47,299 nucleotides of DNA from the IMG/VR virus record IMGVR_UViG_3300025141_000171, positions 1-47,299 of that record; one strand, given 5' to 3'. Below are positions 39,294 to 47,276 of this stretch, piece by piece. How positions within the stretch are numbered: position 1 is the first letter of the stretch; the number at the start of each line of letters is the position of its first letter. A program made the translations under genes and the position numbers. The notes below the pieces were generated by a model. That model was given only the letters and a program-made list of their open reading frames with translations. It had not been told where the DNA came from and did not search any database. This stretch comes from a virus.

Positions 39294-42239
39294 ATGCCAA
39301 TAATTTTATCAGAAAACGATTCACAAGAATTAGCAGGAAAAAAGAAACTCGTGATAAATGAGGAGTCTTTTTTATCTGCACCTAGAAAAGAAAACAGCCA
39401 AGAGCTTTCTGATTCGGTGCAAGAGACTATCGACGGCGCCGCTTTCTTCGACGGCGCCCAAGTCGATAAATTAAGAGTGGTGGTCGGAAAAAATTGGGAT
39501 TTTAGAGAAAAAAACGGCTCTTCTGACAAAAGCTTCTCTAGTGACTGGGGCGCCCCTGTTGTTTTTCAGGAAAGATCTGCCGAGTTTGACCCCTGCGCCG
39601 GCACACAAGAATTTGTTGAGGGCACAGGTAATTTTGCCCTATCAAATAGCGTGATAAAAGAGAAGGTCAAATTAAACTTCTCAAGGGTTTTTGCAGAAAA
39701 AGTAAATGAGCCGCCCCCGGCCGGCATTGCTTCAACTGTCGGCGGGCCTTCTTGGATAAATTGGGTAAAACGAGGAGTTATAACAGAAACAGGAAAAACC
39801 TATGCTCCAATTATTAGAACGGATAAGGCGTTTTTTGATTATTACCACGAAGGAATAAATCCATTCACCCCAGCAGAGATGTTAAGTAAACAGCCTTCTG
39901 GCAAAGCGTTTTTTGCGAATTATAAAACATATTATAATGAAAGGCTTGATAGCGCAGCTTATGAAAAGGCAGTGGGGGTTACTAAAATAGGATTCCAGCT
40001 ATTACAAAATTCATTACCAAACATATACGGCTTTATTAAGCTGTTGGCTAACGACAGTTTGTCTGAAAACGACTTATTTTCTTTAAAACCAATAATTGAA
40101 GAGCTACAGCTATATGATGGTACGGCGCCGGGAAGCACAGAAGAAAAGAATATATTCAAGGTTTTATTAAAAAAACTCCCTCTAGAAGCTTTAATAACAA
40201 AGTTCGGTAGTATAGGATATCAGCCACTGAATCAACCGGAAAAACATAGTAAAATTATTGAAAAGATAATTTCTTTAGATTTTGATAAAGTGGACGGAGA
40301 TTCTCTCTTCTCAGATTATTTTAATGAGTATATACAGCCCCTCGATCTGCCAAGCAGTTTTTACCTAGAAAAATCAATGACCAATCTAGTGTTTTCTGGC
40401 GATTCTTTAAAGCTGTTAAACAAGGCGGATCAATATAAGAGATATTTTCCTTTTTATGCAGAGCTAGAATTTACAGCGAAGCTTAATACGTCGATTGGCG
40501 ATGCAGTAAAACAATTTTTCTTAACAAAACTAATGTCAGAAATTGTATTAAACAACACAACACCAACTGAAGCAGCTGCCTACACAGATTCTTGGTTAGT
40601 TGAGATCAGCCAGTTAGCAGCTCTTGGAGGTCAGCTGGGAGCTGGCGGTGAGGGAAGCCCGTATCCTGTAAAGAATTTTATGGACTATTCTCAGGAAAGC
40701 GCTTTTGAGACGGGTTTTCACCAAACAAAGTATTATCTTGCGAACGATGGCACAGTTGTGCCGACAAATAGCGAAGATATCGGCCCTCTGTCACAAATTG
40801 AACCACAAACTTTAAGCCCAGTCCAACAAAAAAGAAGTGTTAATCTTCCTTTGGCGCTTGAATATTGGTTAAACCCGATAGATTCTGAATTCGAGGGTGT
40901 TTACAACGGAGAGCAAAAAGATGCCGGCCCTTCATTCTCGAAGGCAGATTTAAGAAATTATTTATCAATTTTTCGAAATGATTTTAACGAACCAGTTAAC
41001 ATCAACAGCGATGAAAATATCATTTTTAAGAAACTTTTTGGAAGCGCATTTTATGCAAAGCTAATTAGCACCTATAATACCAAAAAAAGAACGTACGAAG
41101 ATATTATCAACGGGGTTCCTGCATACACCGAAGATCTATTTTATAGAATAGAAAAAATTGTTATAGATATTGATCCGGTAACAGGTGAAGCAGCAGAGGA
41201 AAGGGTTGTTCAAAACATTCTTTTCCCAAACACATCAGAGTTGGACATAGTAAAGTATGTTGACACGCAGTTGAAATATGCGAAATATGCAACTTACAAA
41301 TATAATGTTTATGCTCACAGGCTTGTTTTCGGCAGCAAATACAGATACTACTGGCCCACACAAACTAATGGAAATTCTTCATTTGACTATGAAGATTACG
41401 TAATCGACTTATCCCGTCCACGCAAGACTTATAAAGCAGAAGAACTGCTGGGCATTAGTGTAGAGGCTTTAAACAAAAATCTAGTGTCTTACAACGCCGT
41501 GTTGAATGTTGAAGTTGAGCCGTCAATTATGATAGTGGAAGATAGAATGTTCTCTACACCAGCTATCATCATACTAGACAAACCACCGGTAATTCCAGAT
41601 GTCAACATCGTACCATATCGTGCGGTTAACAATAGAATAAAGATTCTTATGTCCGGCGCATCAGATAGATACAGAGCAGCTCCGGTTATAATGCTGGAAA
41701 GCGATAGAGCTGAGTTTGATCAAATTTTAGCAGCGCAGTTATCAGCTGATGGAAAAGTCGAGTTTGGTTCTGATGATCCAGTTGACACATATCAGATTTT
41801 TAGAACGCAAGAAAGACCAAGAAGTTACGAAGATTTCGAACTATATGACCAAGTTACTCAAGGCGTATATGAGGAGCAGATACTTCCCAATTCTAAATAC
41901 TATTATACTTTTAGGGCAATTGATACGCATAATCACGTCTCTAACCCCACTCCCGTATATGAAGTAGAGCTAATTGACGAAAAAGGAGCGGTGAAACCAA
42001 TAATAAGGTTGATTGATATGGAGCCGCCCACAAATAAAACTATTATAAAAGACTGTCAAAAGTATATTTATTTAAAACCTACCTTGAAACAACTATATTT
42101 TTCAAGCGATCCTGCGGTTGATAGTATATTTTCAGAACCCAACCAAAAGAAAAAGTATAAAATGAGATTAACATCAAAGGGCAGCGGGAAAAAAATTGAT
42201 ATTAATTTTTCATTTAAAAAGAAAATACAGACAGAATAA
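39294..42239 (+). CDS. 981-residue structural protein with fibronectin III-like C-terminal domain
   Basis: A large structural protein. The N-terminal 100 residues are polar and probably extended (MPIILSENDSQELAGKKK). The central part is helical with PNIYGFIKLLANDSLSENDL and related segments. Residues about 800-900 look like a fibronectin type III fold: PVIMLESDRAEFDQIL, then TYQIFRTQERPRSYEDFEL and YYYTFRAIDTHNHVSNPTPV, with the typical Tyr-x-Phe-x-Ala-x-Asp strand. The C terminus is basic (KKKYKMRLTSKGSGKKIDIN). FN3 modules are common accessory domains on phage virions and may touch the host surface. The ribosome site is AGAGGAA. No catalytic motif is visible; the assignment rests on fold pattern and context. 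Confidence 0.62.
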   Translation: MPIILSENDSQELAGKKKLVINEESFLSAPRKENSQELSDSVQETIDGAAFFDGAQVDKLRVVVGKNWDFREKNGSSDKSFSSDWGAPVVFQERSAEFDPCAGTQEFVEGTGNFALSNSVIKEKVKLNFSRVFAEKVNEPPPAGIASTVGGPSWINWVKRGVITETGKTYAPIIRTDKAFFDYYHEGINPFTPAEMLSKQPSGKAFFANYKTYYNERLDSAAYEKAVGVTKIGFQLLQNSLPNIYGFIKLLANDSLSENDLFSLKPIIEELQLYDGTAPGSTEEKNIFKVLLKKLPLEALITKFGSIGYQPLNQPEKHSKIIEKIISLDFDKVDGDSLFSDYFNEYIQPLDLPSSFYLEKSMTNLVFSGDSLKLLNKADQYKRYFPFYAELEFTAKLNTSIGDAVKQFFLTKLMSEIVLNNTTPTEAAAYTDSWLVEISQLAALGGQLGAGGEGSPYPVKNFMDYSQESAFETGFHQTKYYLANDGTVVPTNSEDIGPLSQIEPQTLSPVQQKRSVNLPLALEYWLNPIDSEFEGVYNGEQKDAGPSFSKADLRNYLSIFRNDFNEPVNINSDENIIFKKLFGSAFYAKLISTYNTKKRTYEDIINGVPAYTEDLFYRIEKIVIDIDPVTGEAAEERVVQNILFPNTSELDIVKYVDTQLKYAKYATYKYNVYAHRLVFGSKYRYYWPTQTNGNSSFDYEDYVIDLSRPRKTYKAEELLGISVEALNKNLVSYNAVLNVEVEPSIMIVEDRMFSTPAIIILDKPPVIPDVNIVPYRAVNNRIKILMSGASDRYRAAPVIMLESDRAEFDQILAAQLSADGKVEFGSDDPVDTYQIFRTQERPRSYEDFELYDQVTQGVYEEQILPNSKYYYTFRAIDTHNHVSNPTPVYEVELIDEKGAVKPIIRLIDMEPPTNKTIIKDCQKYIYLKPTLKQLYFSSDPAVDSIFSEPNQKKKYKMRLTSKGSGKKIDINFSFKKKIQTE

Positions 42240-42257
42240 ACATTAATTAAATAATTA

Positions 42258-42267
42258 ACTATTTATT
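42258..42267 (+). promoter_or_regulatory. Candidate late promoter motif (ACTATTTATT)
   Basis: The 44-base gap before the gene at 42284 is almost pure A/T and contains ACTATTTATT, a near match of the motif in the gaps at 28655 and 39273. A strong ribosome site GCGAGGAG follows. This is the longest gap in the structural block. Promoter function is inferred. Confidence 0.35.
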
Positions 42268-42283
42268 AAAGCGAGGAGCAAAA

Positions 42284-43402
42284 ATGGCATTTTTAGATAA
42301 CTCAGGCGACATTATACTCGATGCAGTATTAACAGACACAGGTAGACTAAGGCTAGCCCAGGGCGACGGCAGTTTTAAGATTTCAAAATTCGCCCTTGGC
42401 GACGATGAAATTAATTACGGGCTTTATAATAAGACTCACGCATCAGGCAGCGCATATTATGATTTGGAAGTTTTACAAACGCCAGTCTTAGAAGCATTTA
42501 CAAACAACACTTCTAATCTAAAAACTAAATTAGTCACTATCTCTAGAACAAATATTTTGTACATGCCGACCCTCAAACTTAATAATAACGCGGCCTCGAA
42601 AGGCGTCGGCCAAGGTGGCACGTCGCTACTATTCAATAGGGACGCGAGCCTTCACGGCGGTTCTGCAATTTCTGACAGTAAATTTTTTGTTGCAGTTGAC
42701 AAGGACACGTTTGATTTTATTTCGCTTACGTACAGCTCCGTCCACGCACAGAACTTCGGCGTCACCGGTGACCCGGAGTTCGGCGGAGTATTGCAAGGCT
42801 ACACTACTGCCGGTACATCAGCCGATAAAAACCATCTGATAAGAGTTGATCAAGGCCTAGACACAAGCGAGATAGCAGCGTCTACCGGACTGGATCAGGA
42901 TCTGAAAGAAACAGCTTTCATAGCAGAGTTAGATTACCGGCTAGCAAGAATAAAACCGTGGAACACTCATTCACCGGCATCCGTCAACTTTATTGATGAT
43001 GATAACGTCGCATCTTATTATTTGACAGACAATACATATATTAATCCAAACGGATTTACTGCTCCATCAGAGGCAAAGAGGGCCATCGATGGTTCACAAG
43101 TTAAGGAGGACCTCGAAAATGAAGACCCTCAAGTGTTCGAAGGTCCTCGCGGAAACACCCTGCAATTTAGGTTACATGCCTCGCAAGAACTGCAATCTTC
43201 TACCTATCTGTTTACACAGTTAGGAAGATCTCAAGCAGCAACCACTACGGACAACATTCTAGGACTAAACACAACTACGCTAGCCGGCAACGTAGCCGCA
43301 TCTGGTAAGACAATTTACTACTTAGATAGCATTGTGCGGATTATCGGCGCAAATACAGGGTACAGACTAGATATTCCCGTGCGCTACGTGAAGATTAAGT
43401 AA
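42284..43402 (+). CDS. Structural protein sharing the LTxxGR N-terminal module
   Basis: A 372-residue protein. The first 45 residues (ILDAVLTDTGRLRLAQG, then FKISKFALGDDEINY) form a compact conserved module seen in divergent form at the start of the 329-residue protein encoded at 34572. The rest is beta-rich (TKLVTISRTNILYMPTLKLN) and ends with YYLDSIVRIIGANTGYRLDI. A strong GCGAGGAG ribosome site and its own candidate promoter suggest high expression, as for an abundant virion protein. The segment from 42590 to 42800 is more GC-rich than its surroundings. The exact role (tail-associated or baseplate appendage) cannot be read. Confidence 0.65.
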   Translation: MAFLDNSGDIILDAVLTDTGRLRLAQGDGSFKISKFALGDDEINYGLYNKTHASGSAYYDLEVLQTPVLEAFTNNTSNLKTKLVTISRTNILYMPTLKLNNNAASKGVGQGGTSLLFNRDASLHGGSAISDSKFFVAVDKDTFDFISLTYSSVHAQNFGVTGDPEFGGVLQGYTTAGTSADKNHLIRVDQGLDTSEIAASTGLDQDLKETAFIAELDYRLARIKPWNTHSPASVNFIDDDNVASYYLTDNTYINPNGFTAPSEAKRAIDGSQVKEDLENEDPQVFEGPRGNTLQFRLHASQELQSSTYLFTQLGRSQAATTTDNILGLNTTTLAGNVAASGKTIYYLDSIVRIIGANTGYRLDIPVRYVKIK

Positions 43403-43416
43403 CAAGGTAAAAAATT

Positions 43417-44556
43417 ATGGCAAAAACATTCAAATCATTACTTGGCGATGATGTAGTAAACACAAGAACAATGCTTCATGAAGCAATTCCGATTACTGGA
43501 ACGATTAGTTCTGGCACCTATATCGATGCAACGGCGACAGAAACGAATATTAAAACTTTTTCTCACGGAATGTTTGAATCAGTATATGACTACCCTTATT
43601 TAAGTTCCTCTGCAAATCACATATTTGATGTAACCTTTGGACACAGTTCTACTGTCTCTGACTCTTCTAAAGCTCAAAATAGTAAAAAGGTTAACATGTA
43701 TAACCAAATGGCACAAGTTTTAATGGGCTATGACGTTAGCGGCAGTGTTCGAGCTTTTGACTCAGACGGCGAGGTCGCCACTCAGACTGATGATACTGAT
43801 GGAAGAATGGACCATTGTTTCTTTTTGAACTTCTCTAGACTTTTGACGAAAGACGAAATCAAGAAAAATTCTTTTAGACTACAGCTGCATGTGTCTGGTG
43901 TTGCCGGAGATGCTGGTAAGCGCTGGGAGCGAAGAAACCTTCAAACGTTAGGAGATTACTTGTCGGCAACAGAGTTCAGAACTTCGCCAGCCGGCGATTA
44001 TGGTTTAATATTCACAGCTTCTGGAGACACCCCAGAAACTCGCGGGCCTAGCGTTGGTTTAGTATTTTATCAAGCCGGCGTCGCTGTGTTAACCTCCTCA
44101 ATATTCTCTGGGTCTGCTTTCTACTCGCCAGGAAATTCACCCGCGGGCGGAAACCTGGTTCCACCGGGCGAAGGATATGGCGGAGCCGGCCGCGCCGGCG
44201 GTGTCGCACACCGCGGCGTCAACGTCGCACAAACAGGCTCAACAATTGAAGAACTAGGAAATGCATTCAGACACAGAATACATGACATCGACTTTAATAA
44301 TACCATTGAGCTTAATTCTTCAATTTACTTCTGCAGAGTTAATCACAATGAATACAACTATAGTTCAAACCCAACTTATGTTGCTGGTAGCAAGTTAGTC
44401 GTGAAAAACAATGTTAACGATTTACCGGTTTCGTATATCACATCTGTTGGGCTTTACTCACCAGATAACGAATTGCTAGCAGTAGCTAAGTTATCAGAAC
44501 CTTTAAGGAAGGATCCAAATACTGAACTAACTTTGAGGGTCAGACTAGATTACTAA
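43417..44556 (+). CDS. Structural protein, paralogue of the downstream gene
   Basis: A 379-residue protein with N terminus MAKTFKSLLGDDVVNTRTML, followed by HEAIPITGTI and FSHGMFESVYDYPYLSSSA. Its C-terminal 65 residues (YSSNPTYVAGSKLVVK, PVSYITSVGLYSPDNELLAV, LSEPLRK, RVRLDY) align with the end of the next protein. A Gly-rich loop at about residues 240-270 (PPGEGYGGAGRAGGVAHRG) is coded by a conspicuously GC-rich DNA patch (about 44150-44230). AAGGT precedes the ATG. It is probably one of a set of related tail or baseplate proteins; the sequence gives no catalytic motif. Confidence 0.65.
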   Translation: MAKTFKSLLGDDVVNTRTMLHEAIPITGTISSGTYIDATATETNIKTFSHGMFESVYDYPYLSSSANHIFDVTFGHSSTVSDSSKAQNSKKVNMYNQMAQVLMGYDVSGSVRAFDSDGEVATQTDDTDGRMDHCFFLNFSRLLTKDEIKKNSFRLQLHVSGVAGDAGKRWERRNLQTLGDYLSATEFRTSPAGDYGLIFTASGDTPETRGPSVGLVFYQAGVAVLTSSIFSGSAFYSPGNSPAGGNLVPPGEGYGGAGRAGGVAHRGVNVAQTGSTIEELGNAFRHRIHDIDFNNTIELNSSIYFCRVNHNEYNYSSNPTYVAGSKLVVKNNVNDLPVSYITSVGLYSPDNELLAVAKLSEPLRKDPNTELTLRVRLDY

Positions 44557-44568
44557 CGAGGTAATAAC

Positions 44569-45771
44569 ATGCCCTCACATACACCACAGTATGGTACTTT
44601 ATTTGAATTTAAGAAAGATGATGTTTTTTACAATACTCTAAAAACTCATCCCAGGAATAATTTCTACGTATACTCTGGTTCTGTTTATTACAATAACCAA
44701 AACAGAGATTCAACAAACTTTCATACACCAGATGGACATGTAAACCTGTATGACCTAAACGTCAACAGGAATAATGTCTCGACGGCGACTGACAATCAAA
44801 TGATATATCCATTTGTGACAAAGCAAGGTTCTTTCACTTCTTTTTCGTCAGTTAGCACAAATGAATTTAATTCTGATTTTACTTACGGAGACGAGATAAG
44901 AGGCAGCTACCCCCTGACTGCCAGTATTTCTATTGACAGGTATGATGAGAATTTTACCGGTAAGAAAAAAAGCGTTTTGCACGCCTTAAGAAACACATTA
45001 GACTTTTACACGACTCTGAGTCCTCATTTTGCCTATTCCTCTTCTTTTGGAGATAAGCAAGGTCAAAAACTAAACGTAATAAGCATACCGTCTATATTCT
45101 ATGGATCTAGCATTGAAAAAGGTTCTGTGAAGCTGAGATACTATGTAACAGGCACACTCATCGCCGAGGCTTCAGATGTTTTGAAAAATGGTGTGTTAGT
45201 GCAAACTTCCGGATCTACGAAAGATCATCGTTTTATGCAGACATCTGGCACTTATGCAGAGAATGCGATTGGAGTTGTCTTGTACAACGAAGGGTTCGTG
45301 CTTTTGACAGCTAGCGCTGGTATTGATAGTCATGTCGAGGCTTACGGCGCTGATTTTGCGCCTCACAGTGCATCTTGGCACTACTTTGGCGTTACAGGTT
45401 CATATGCCGGCGCTCAGTCCTCTAGTTTCTCTATAGATTTCAACGGCGTAAATCCAGTACAAACAATGACGATGTTTGCGCATGCTAAAGAAAATCAAAT
45501 TAACTTCTCTAATAACCCCACCTTCCTTACTCAATCGACGTTAGCTTATAAAACAAGCAAAATGTATCACCAAGACTCTGAGGCGGGGATAGCAAATATA
45601 GTATCCAGCAGTTACACGAACCATAGTGCGTCTTTTCAGCCGGTAACGTATATCTCGAAGGTGGGTATCTACGACGAGAATAAAAACCTAATTGCAATTG
45701 CATCTCTAGCAAATCCAGTAAGAAAATTAGAAGACAGAGGCTATACGTTTAAATTAAAGCTAGACATATAG
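44569..45771 (+). CDS. Structural protein, paralogue of the upstream gene
   Basis: A 400-residue protein. The C-terminal region (FSNNPTFLTQSTLAYK, PVTYISKVGIYDENKNLIAI, LANPVRK, FKLKLDI) closely parallels the end of the 379-residue neighbour, and a mid-protein stretch (GVVLYNEGFVLLTASAG) parallels GLVFYQAGVAVLTSS there. The N-terminal half differs (MPSHTPQYGTLFEFKKDDVF). The two genes are adjacent, 12 bases apart, with similar GAGGT/AAGGT ribosome sites, so they probably arose by duplication and then diverged at the N terminus. This is the last structural gene before the replication module. Confidence 0.65.
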   Translation: MPSHTPQYGTLFEFKKDDVFYNTLKTHPRNNFYVYSGSVYYNNQNRDSTNFHTPDGHVNLYDLNVNRNNVSTATDNQMIYPFVTKQGSFTSFSSVSTNEFNSDFTYGDEIRGSYPLTASISIDRYDENFTGKKKSVLHALRNTLDFYTTLSPHFAYSSSFGDKQGQKLNVISIPSIFYGSSIEKGSVKLRYYVTGTLIAEASDVLKNGVLVQTSGSTKDHRFMQTSGTYAENAIGVVLYNEGFVLLTASAGIDSHVEAYGADFAPHSASWHYFGVTGSYAGAQSSSFSIDFNGVNPVQTMTMFAHAKENQINFSNNPTFLTQSTLAYKTSKMYHQDSEAGIANIVSSSYTNHSASFQPVTYISKVGIYDENKNLIAIASLANPVRKLEDRGYTFKLKLDI

Positions 45772-45777
45772 TATAAT
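45772..45777 (+). promoter_or_regulatory. Candidate -10 box (TATAAT) for the resolvase/primase genes
   Basis: A perfect TATAAT lies directly after the stop of the last structural gene and ends 6 bases before the resolvase ATG at 45784. A weak -35-like TTTAAA is 18 bases upstream. Transcription from this box would begin at or next to the ATG. No ribosome site is seen between them. This marks the boundary between the structural and replication modules. Confidence 0.45.
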
Positions 45778-45783
45778 GTATGT

Positions 45784-46302
45784 ATGATCTTAGGGTTAGA
45801 TATTAGCACAAGCATTACAGGAGCAACGCTTCTTGATGACAAAGGAAGGGTTGTATATAATGGAGCGTGGGACACTAGAAAATATAAAAACTTATTTGAA
45901 AAGGCGGAAAGAATTAGCGACAGCTTCGACTTACTCCCTTTTACGCCTGACAGAGTATATATTGAGCAGTCTCTGCAATCATTTAGAAGCGGGTTCTCCT
46001 CTGCAAAAACCCTTTCTACCTTATCTCGCTTCAATGGAATCGTATCTTGGATCTGTTATCAACGATATTCTGTCGAACCAGAATATTTGGCAGCAACCTC
46101 CGCCAGAAAAAAATGTGGAATAGTTGTTCCAAGAGGCACCAAGGCAAAACAAGTTGTTGTAAAATATGTTATTGACAATGTGCCAGATGTTCTTATAGAA
46201 TATACTAAGCACGGAAACCCCAAGCCACAGTGTTTCGACATGGCCGATAGCTGGGTAATCGCCCGGGCAGGCTGGTTAGAATGTCAGAAGAGAGAAAAGT
46301 AA
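45784..46302 (+). CDS. RuvC-like Holliday junction resolvase
   Basis: A 172-residue protein with the RNase H-like fold of RuvC. The N-terminal strand ILGLDISTS carries D6, residues VYIEQSL carry E61, and the C-terminal helix CFDMADSWVIAR carries D152 and D155; together these give the acidic residues that hold the catalytic metal ions. The length matches RuvC (about 170). The enzyme would cut branched recombination or replication intermediates before packaging, the task done in T4 by the unrelated gp49. Two other ATGs just upstream (45776, 45780) are out of frame. It overlaps the primase gene by 22 bases, and it follows a TATAAT box with no ribosome site. Confidence 0.82.
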   Translation: MILGLDISTSITGATLLDDKGRVVYNGAWDTRKYKNLFEKAERISDSFDLLPFTPDRVYIEQSLQSFRSGFSSAKTLSTLSRFNGIVSWICYQRYSVEPEYLAATSARKKCGIVVPRGTKAKQVVVKYVIDNVPDVLIEYTKHGNPKPQCFDMADSWVIARAGWLECQKREK

Positions 46303-47219
46303 AGCTTTTAAAAAGAGTCCTTGGCGGGTTCTACAATAAAGGCTCCGAGTACATCTTCCAGTGTCCAAAATGTGAACACCACAAGCGCAAACTATCAATC
46401 AACTTTGATAAGGGCGCGTTTAAGTGCTGGGTCTGTGACTGGTCTGGTAGGAACATCTATCGTATTATCCGCCAGTTTGGCACGACTGATGATAAGTACG
46501 AGTGGAAAAGCTATACCCAGCAAATCGAAGTTGAGAACTTTTCGGACAAAATGTTCGGTCCGAAGGAAAGTCAAAGACAAGCTGAAATTTCCCTGCCAAT
46601 CGAGTTTATTTCGTTGGCCAACAAGAACCTGCCCACCACATCGATTTATCCTTTGAACTATCTAAAAAGCCGCAGAATCGGCAAAAAAGACATCATAAAG
46701 TGGAAGATTGGGTATTGCCCCAAAGGAGAATACGCAGGAAGGGTGGTAATCCCCTCTTTTGACGACAAAGGTGAGGTAAATTTCTTTGTTACGCGCTCAT
46801 ATGATCGCAACTGGAAGAAGTACATGAACCCTAAAGTCTCAAAGGACATTATATTCAACCACCCATACGTTGATTTTGACGAGGATTTAATTTTGGTGGA
46901 AGGCGTTTTTGACGCAGTGAAGGCCGGCGACAATTCCGTACCATTATTAGGCTCTACACTAACAGAAGCGTCTAAATTGTTCGCAAAAATTGTCGAGAGC
47001 GATACTCCTGTTTACTTGGCTCTAGATCCAGACGCGGTTAAAAAAACAAACAAACTTATAAGCCTGTTTATGAAATATGATATTCAAACGCATCTCGTTA
47101 ACGTAGCGCCGTTCGGAGATGTGGGTGAGATGACAAAGGCTGAGTTTCTAAAACGCAAGAATTCAGCGTTATTCTTAAATTCAGATAACTATTTAGTTGA
47201 CAGAATTTCTAAAATGTAA
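46281..47219 (+). CDS. DNA primase (zinc finger plus Toprim), stand-alone
   Basis: A 312-residue primase. A CHC2-type zinc ribbon lies near the N terminus with C28-x2-C31 and C49-x2-C52 (FQCPKCEHH, then FKCWVCDWSG). A Toprim domain follows, with LVEGVFDAVKAG carrying E207 and LALDPDA carrying D249 and D251, the metal-binding acidic residues. There is no helicase domain, so it corresponds in layout and length to T4 gp61 (342) rather than the fused T7 gp4. It would make RNA primers for lagging-strand synthesis together with a separate helicase not in this window. The start lies inside the resolvase gene. Codon choice is richer in G/C than in the structural genes, which may indicate a different history. 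Confidence 0.88.
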   Translation: MSEERKVKLLKRVLGGFYNKGSEYIFQCPKCEHHKRKLSINFDKGAFKCWVCDWSGRNIYRIIRQFGTTDDKYEWKSYTQQIEVENFSDKMFGPKESQRQAEISLPIEFISLANKNLPTTSIYPLNYLKSRRIGKKDIIKWKIGYCPKGEYAGRVVIPSFDDKGEVNFFVTRSYDRNWKKYMNPKVSKDIIFNHPYVDFDEDLILVEGVFDAVKAGDNSVPLLGSTLTEASKLFAKIVESDTPVYLALDPDAVKKTNKLISLFMKYDIQTHLVNVAPFGDVGEMTKAEFLKRKNSALFLNSDNYLVDRISKM

Positions 47220-47225
47220 ATCTAC

Positions 47226-47259
47226 TTGACTAGAGTTGTTTTGTTCTTATTGTTCTTAT
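47226..47259 (+). promoter_or_regulatory. Candidate sigma70-like promoter with 9-base tandem repeat
   Basis: The 57-base gap after the primase holds TTGACT (47226-47231) and, 16 bases on, TATTGT (47248-47253), a possible host-type promoter. Overlapping it is a perfect tandem repeat of TGTTCTTAT (47242-47250 and 47251-47259). A strong ribosome site TAAGGAG follows. Promoter activity is inferred and the match is moderate. Confidence 0.3.
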
Positions 47260-47276
47260 TGAGTTAAGGAGCCCGC

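Noticed and set aside
39430-39457. Short direct repeat CGACGGCGCC in the 981-residue gene
   Set aside because: It encodes the similar peptides DGAAFFDGAQ and is explained by local protein sequence plus the general GGCGCC abundance.
114-46933. Many open frames on the minus strand
   Set aside because: All are contained within strongly coding + strand genes with recognisable families or tight start/stop coupling. None has a convincing ribosome site or family motif.
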